From Tamarix chinensis (lineage: Eukaryota; Streptophyta; Magnoliopsida; Caryophyllales; Tamaricaceae): a stretch of DNA of 64,000 bases. Position numbers and translations under genes: made by a program. This document shows, in pieces, positions 61,971 through 64,000 of the stretch (position 1 is its first letter; the number at the start of each line of letters is the position of its first letter). The notes beneath the pieces are model-generated. The model saw only the letters and a list, made by a program, of their open reading frames with translations, searched no databases and had not been told where the DNA came from. The stretch covers positions 45,286,244 through 45,350,243 of the forward strand of contig CM060177.1 in NCBI GenBank assembly GCA_030549775.1, in the 5' to 3' direction.

Positions 61971-63129
61971 TTTTGGTTGTTGAGAATCGTGTTTCGGTCA
62001 GAGCCTCAGTTTTTCACGATCCTAAATGTTTTTAAATTTTCTAGTCTGTTTTAAAAATCCAGATTAACCTTGTGAGGAATTGGGAGACGGGTAGCTTAAG
62101 TGGCCTCATTATGTGTGAATTGATCTTATGTGCATAGTAAGCTAGGGTTTTCCTAATATAGTTTCAGTGTTATAGCTAAAGAAGATGCGTTTGTGCGTAT
62201 CAGTCACATCATGAATTGTGGAGGGCCAATGCACCTACCAACATGGTCTCCGCTCGAGATTCCGAGTCCCTTTGCAACTCAAGGAGTCACTTGGAGGCTA
62301 TGGGCATGAAGTTGAGGATGTACTGCTCTCCACCTAGATATAGTGAATCAACAAAGATAGCGAGTTGGTTTCATAAAGACAATAGCTGACGATTGTAGAA
62401 TAACCCTTGTGTACTTTAGCTTTAGGAGCCGATGACGCGATGATGCAATTTTAATGGATCGTTCAATGATGCAGCTGCTTGAAGAGGAGTCTATCCCTTG
62501 GTATTGTGAAGATGTTGAGCACCAAGATGTTTGCTTCTAGGATTCCCCACTGTAGATGCACACTTGATACCGACCATTGGACCATGAGTCCTAGGAGTCA
62601 GTCACGGAGAGTAACCATATAAGTTGTCAACTCAACTAGGAGGATATCATTAAGGAGCAAAAGGTAGCCCTCTGGTAGTCTCTGAATCATGACGCATCAA
62701 GCCAGGGATACTCTAACCATTCCCCTTTTTCTTTTCACGTTTGCATTGTGTGTGGACTTATTACTTAACCATTCGGTCCTTGGCTTGGACACACTTTGGA
62801 CTAAGGTTTATTGTTCGATGCCTTGTTATGATTTTGTTCTATTCTGCGTCTTTGCCCTCTCCACTTTTACCTCCATTACCATCTTCTTTGTGGTTTTTGT
62901 AAGGTTCTTACCTTATCGAGTATCTCTTTTAAGGGGGTAGTACCCCGACTTGTCAACCTTGATCCCTTATAGTGTTTTCCTTGTAACCTTAGAGACCACC
63001 TCTGGTCTTGTTCACTCTACTCTTACCCTCGTCGACCTTTACATCATTAACCACTTCTCCGATACTTGTAACCCTTAACCCTCTGGCTCTTTATCATTTC
63101 AAGAAAGTACGTCGCAGACCCGTCGCATG
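61971..63129 (+). other. Decayed Gypsy internal region
   Basis: Internal sequence after the primer binding site. No gag or pol domain is convincing. The 83-codon frame at 62689-62940 is hydrophobic but has no homology that I recognise, and it ends at a polypurine-like motif (cttttaagggggtag, 62926-62940). Confidence 0.4.
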
Positions 63130-63360
63130 TGATCAGACCGGATGAGATCGAGCTCGATGATTCATTGTCCTATGAGGAGAGGCCTTTGAGGATTCTCGAC
63201 ACCAAGTTTTGACGCACCCAAACAAGCTCAGTTATGCTTGTGAATATTATTTGGAGCCATCATGGGGTAGAGGAAGTGACTTGGGAGACCGAGAAGGATA
63301 TGCGTGAGGTGTACCCCGAGCTCTTTAGCTCAGGTGCGTTAGTATTTGGGTTTTTTTTCT
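63130..63360 (+). pseudogene. Chromovirus integrase end with chromodomain-like motif
   Basis: Translation gives PDEIELDDSLSYEERPLRIL (63138-63200), then after a stop and a frame change VNIIWSHHGVEEVTWE followed by KDMREVYPELF (63240-63325). This is the conserved C-terminus of Del/Tekay-type Gypsy integrases (YEE-P--ILD, then the W--H-VEEATWE---M---YP-LF chromodomain tail). The rest of pol is absent. Confidence 0.85.
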
Positions 63361-63484
63361 TTTAAGGGGGTAGTACCCGGTAGAATAGTAGTAACTCTAA
63401 TGGATTTAACTACCGAGATTGCTTCCTTACATCATTTTTCTCTTCTTCCCTATCCCAGACTTGTTGACTTTGGGGACGAAGTCG

Positions 63485-63498
63485 CTTTTAAGGGGTAG
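63485..63498 (+). other. Polypurine tract before the 3' LTR
   Basis: cttttaaggggtag lies three bases before the LTR start at 63502, the expected position for second-strand priming. Near-identical motifs occur at 62926-62940 and 63359-63373. Confidence 0.75.
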
Positions 63499-63501
63499 TG
63501 A

Positions 63502-64000
63502 TGTAATACCCCAAAAATTTTCTTAGCCTAATCTCGTGTCATTAGCGTCCTAATTTGATTCTAATATCAATAAATCCTATGTTAGCCTTAACCTAACTCC
63601 TTAATCCCGAAATTTTAACCGAATCTAAAACCTTGACTCAGATAAACCGTAATTCGTAAACCAAAATCAAAAGCCGCTAAAATCTCCACTAATTATAATT
63701 ACTTAAACTAATCTAAAATCACTCTAAACTAATCCCCCGACCTTCCTCTTTTTCCTTTTCTTTTCTTTCTTTCTTCTCCTTCTCCCACCAACCTCAAGCT
63801 GCACTTTTGAATTGTTGCAACTTGCACCATCACCCATCACCTTTTTCCTTCTTCTTCTCCTTCTCCCATTTTTGTAGACCTACGCACCCTCATGCGCACC
63901 ACCCTATCTCCCTGCATCCTTCTTATCCTTTTCATCCTTACGCAATACCTATATGCAACCATCACCATCCTCACCCTACAACTACTACCCTACCCCTAAC
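63502..64000 (+). repeat. Start of a chromovirus LTR, truncated by the window end
   Basis: Begins tgtaataccccaaaaatttt immediately after the polypurine tract. It is pyrimidine-rich from 63740 on. The reverse complement of 17614 down to about 17100 matches it over several hundred bases. Its sequence differs from the LTR at 60801, so the two belong to different elements. Confidence 0.85.

Noticed and set aside
62689..62940. 83-codon hydrophobic frame that looks like a membrane protein
   Set aside because: Lies inside a decayed Gypsy internal region and ends at a polypurine-like motif; no family recognised.

Overview
The window is AT-rich nuclear DNA of a flowering plant, probably a eudicot; the species cannot be named from sequence alone. 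Evidence is a multi-exon 14-3-3 gene with GT-AG introns, a plant-type Helitron, CACTA, MULE, hAT, Copia and chromovirus (Del/Tekay-like Gypsy) remnants, and TTTAGGG-like interstitial repeats.

Layout. 1-28758 is a transposon graveyard: reverse-oriented Gypsy LTR pieces (1-2244, 10398-21200), a decayed CACTA transposase (2245-5682), a Copia pol fragment (minus strand, about 7050-7760), a decayed MULE transposase (minus strand, about 22080-23960), telomere-like repeats (24232-24361) and AT-rich filler. No functional host gene was seen there.

28759-44700 is a large Helitron (15.9 kb) with recognisable ends: 5'-TC and CTAG-3', sitting between A and T. It carries two plus-strand genes. The first is an RPA1-like single-stranded-DNA-binding protein in ten exons (29367-31630), damaged by one nonsense codon and one lost splice donor. 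The second is a Rep/helicase (RepHel, about 39120-44518). Its Rep half has two stops and two frameshifts, while the long PIF1-type helicase exon is open. A small phase-compatible upstream exon (33277-33340) suggests that RepHel has a 5.8-kb first intron. That intron holds three tandem arrays: about 120-bp units, about 355-bp units, and about 6.7 units of a 368-bp satellite. The set matches an autonomous rolling-circle transposon that has recently lost coding capacity.

44822-58003 is the one apparently intact host gene, an epsilon-group 14-3-3 protein of 255 residues in seven exons. The Helitron 3' end lies 121 bp before its ATG, so the core promoter touches the insertion point. Introns 3 (4.3 kb) and 5 (7.7 kb) are swollen by insertions: a minus-strand Gypsy remnant, TIR elements, LTR-like sequence and a perfect 162-bp tandem duplication just before exon 6.

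58004-64000 holds the gene's 3' flank, a clean 329-bp hAT-type MITE with an 8-bp target duplication (60162-60490), a complete Gypsy LTR with primer binding site (60801-61970), and the 3' end of a different chromovirus (chromodomain, polypurine tract, LTR start at 63502). No tRNA, rRNA or CRISPR array was seen.
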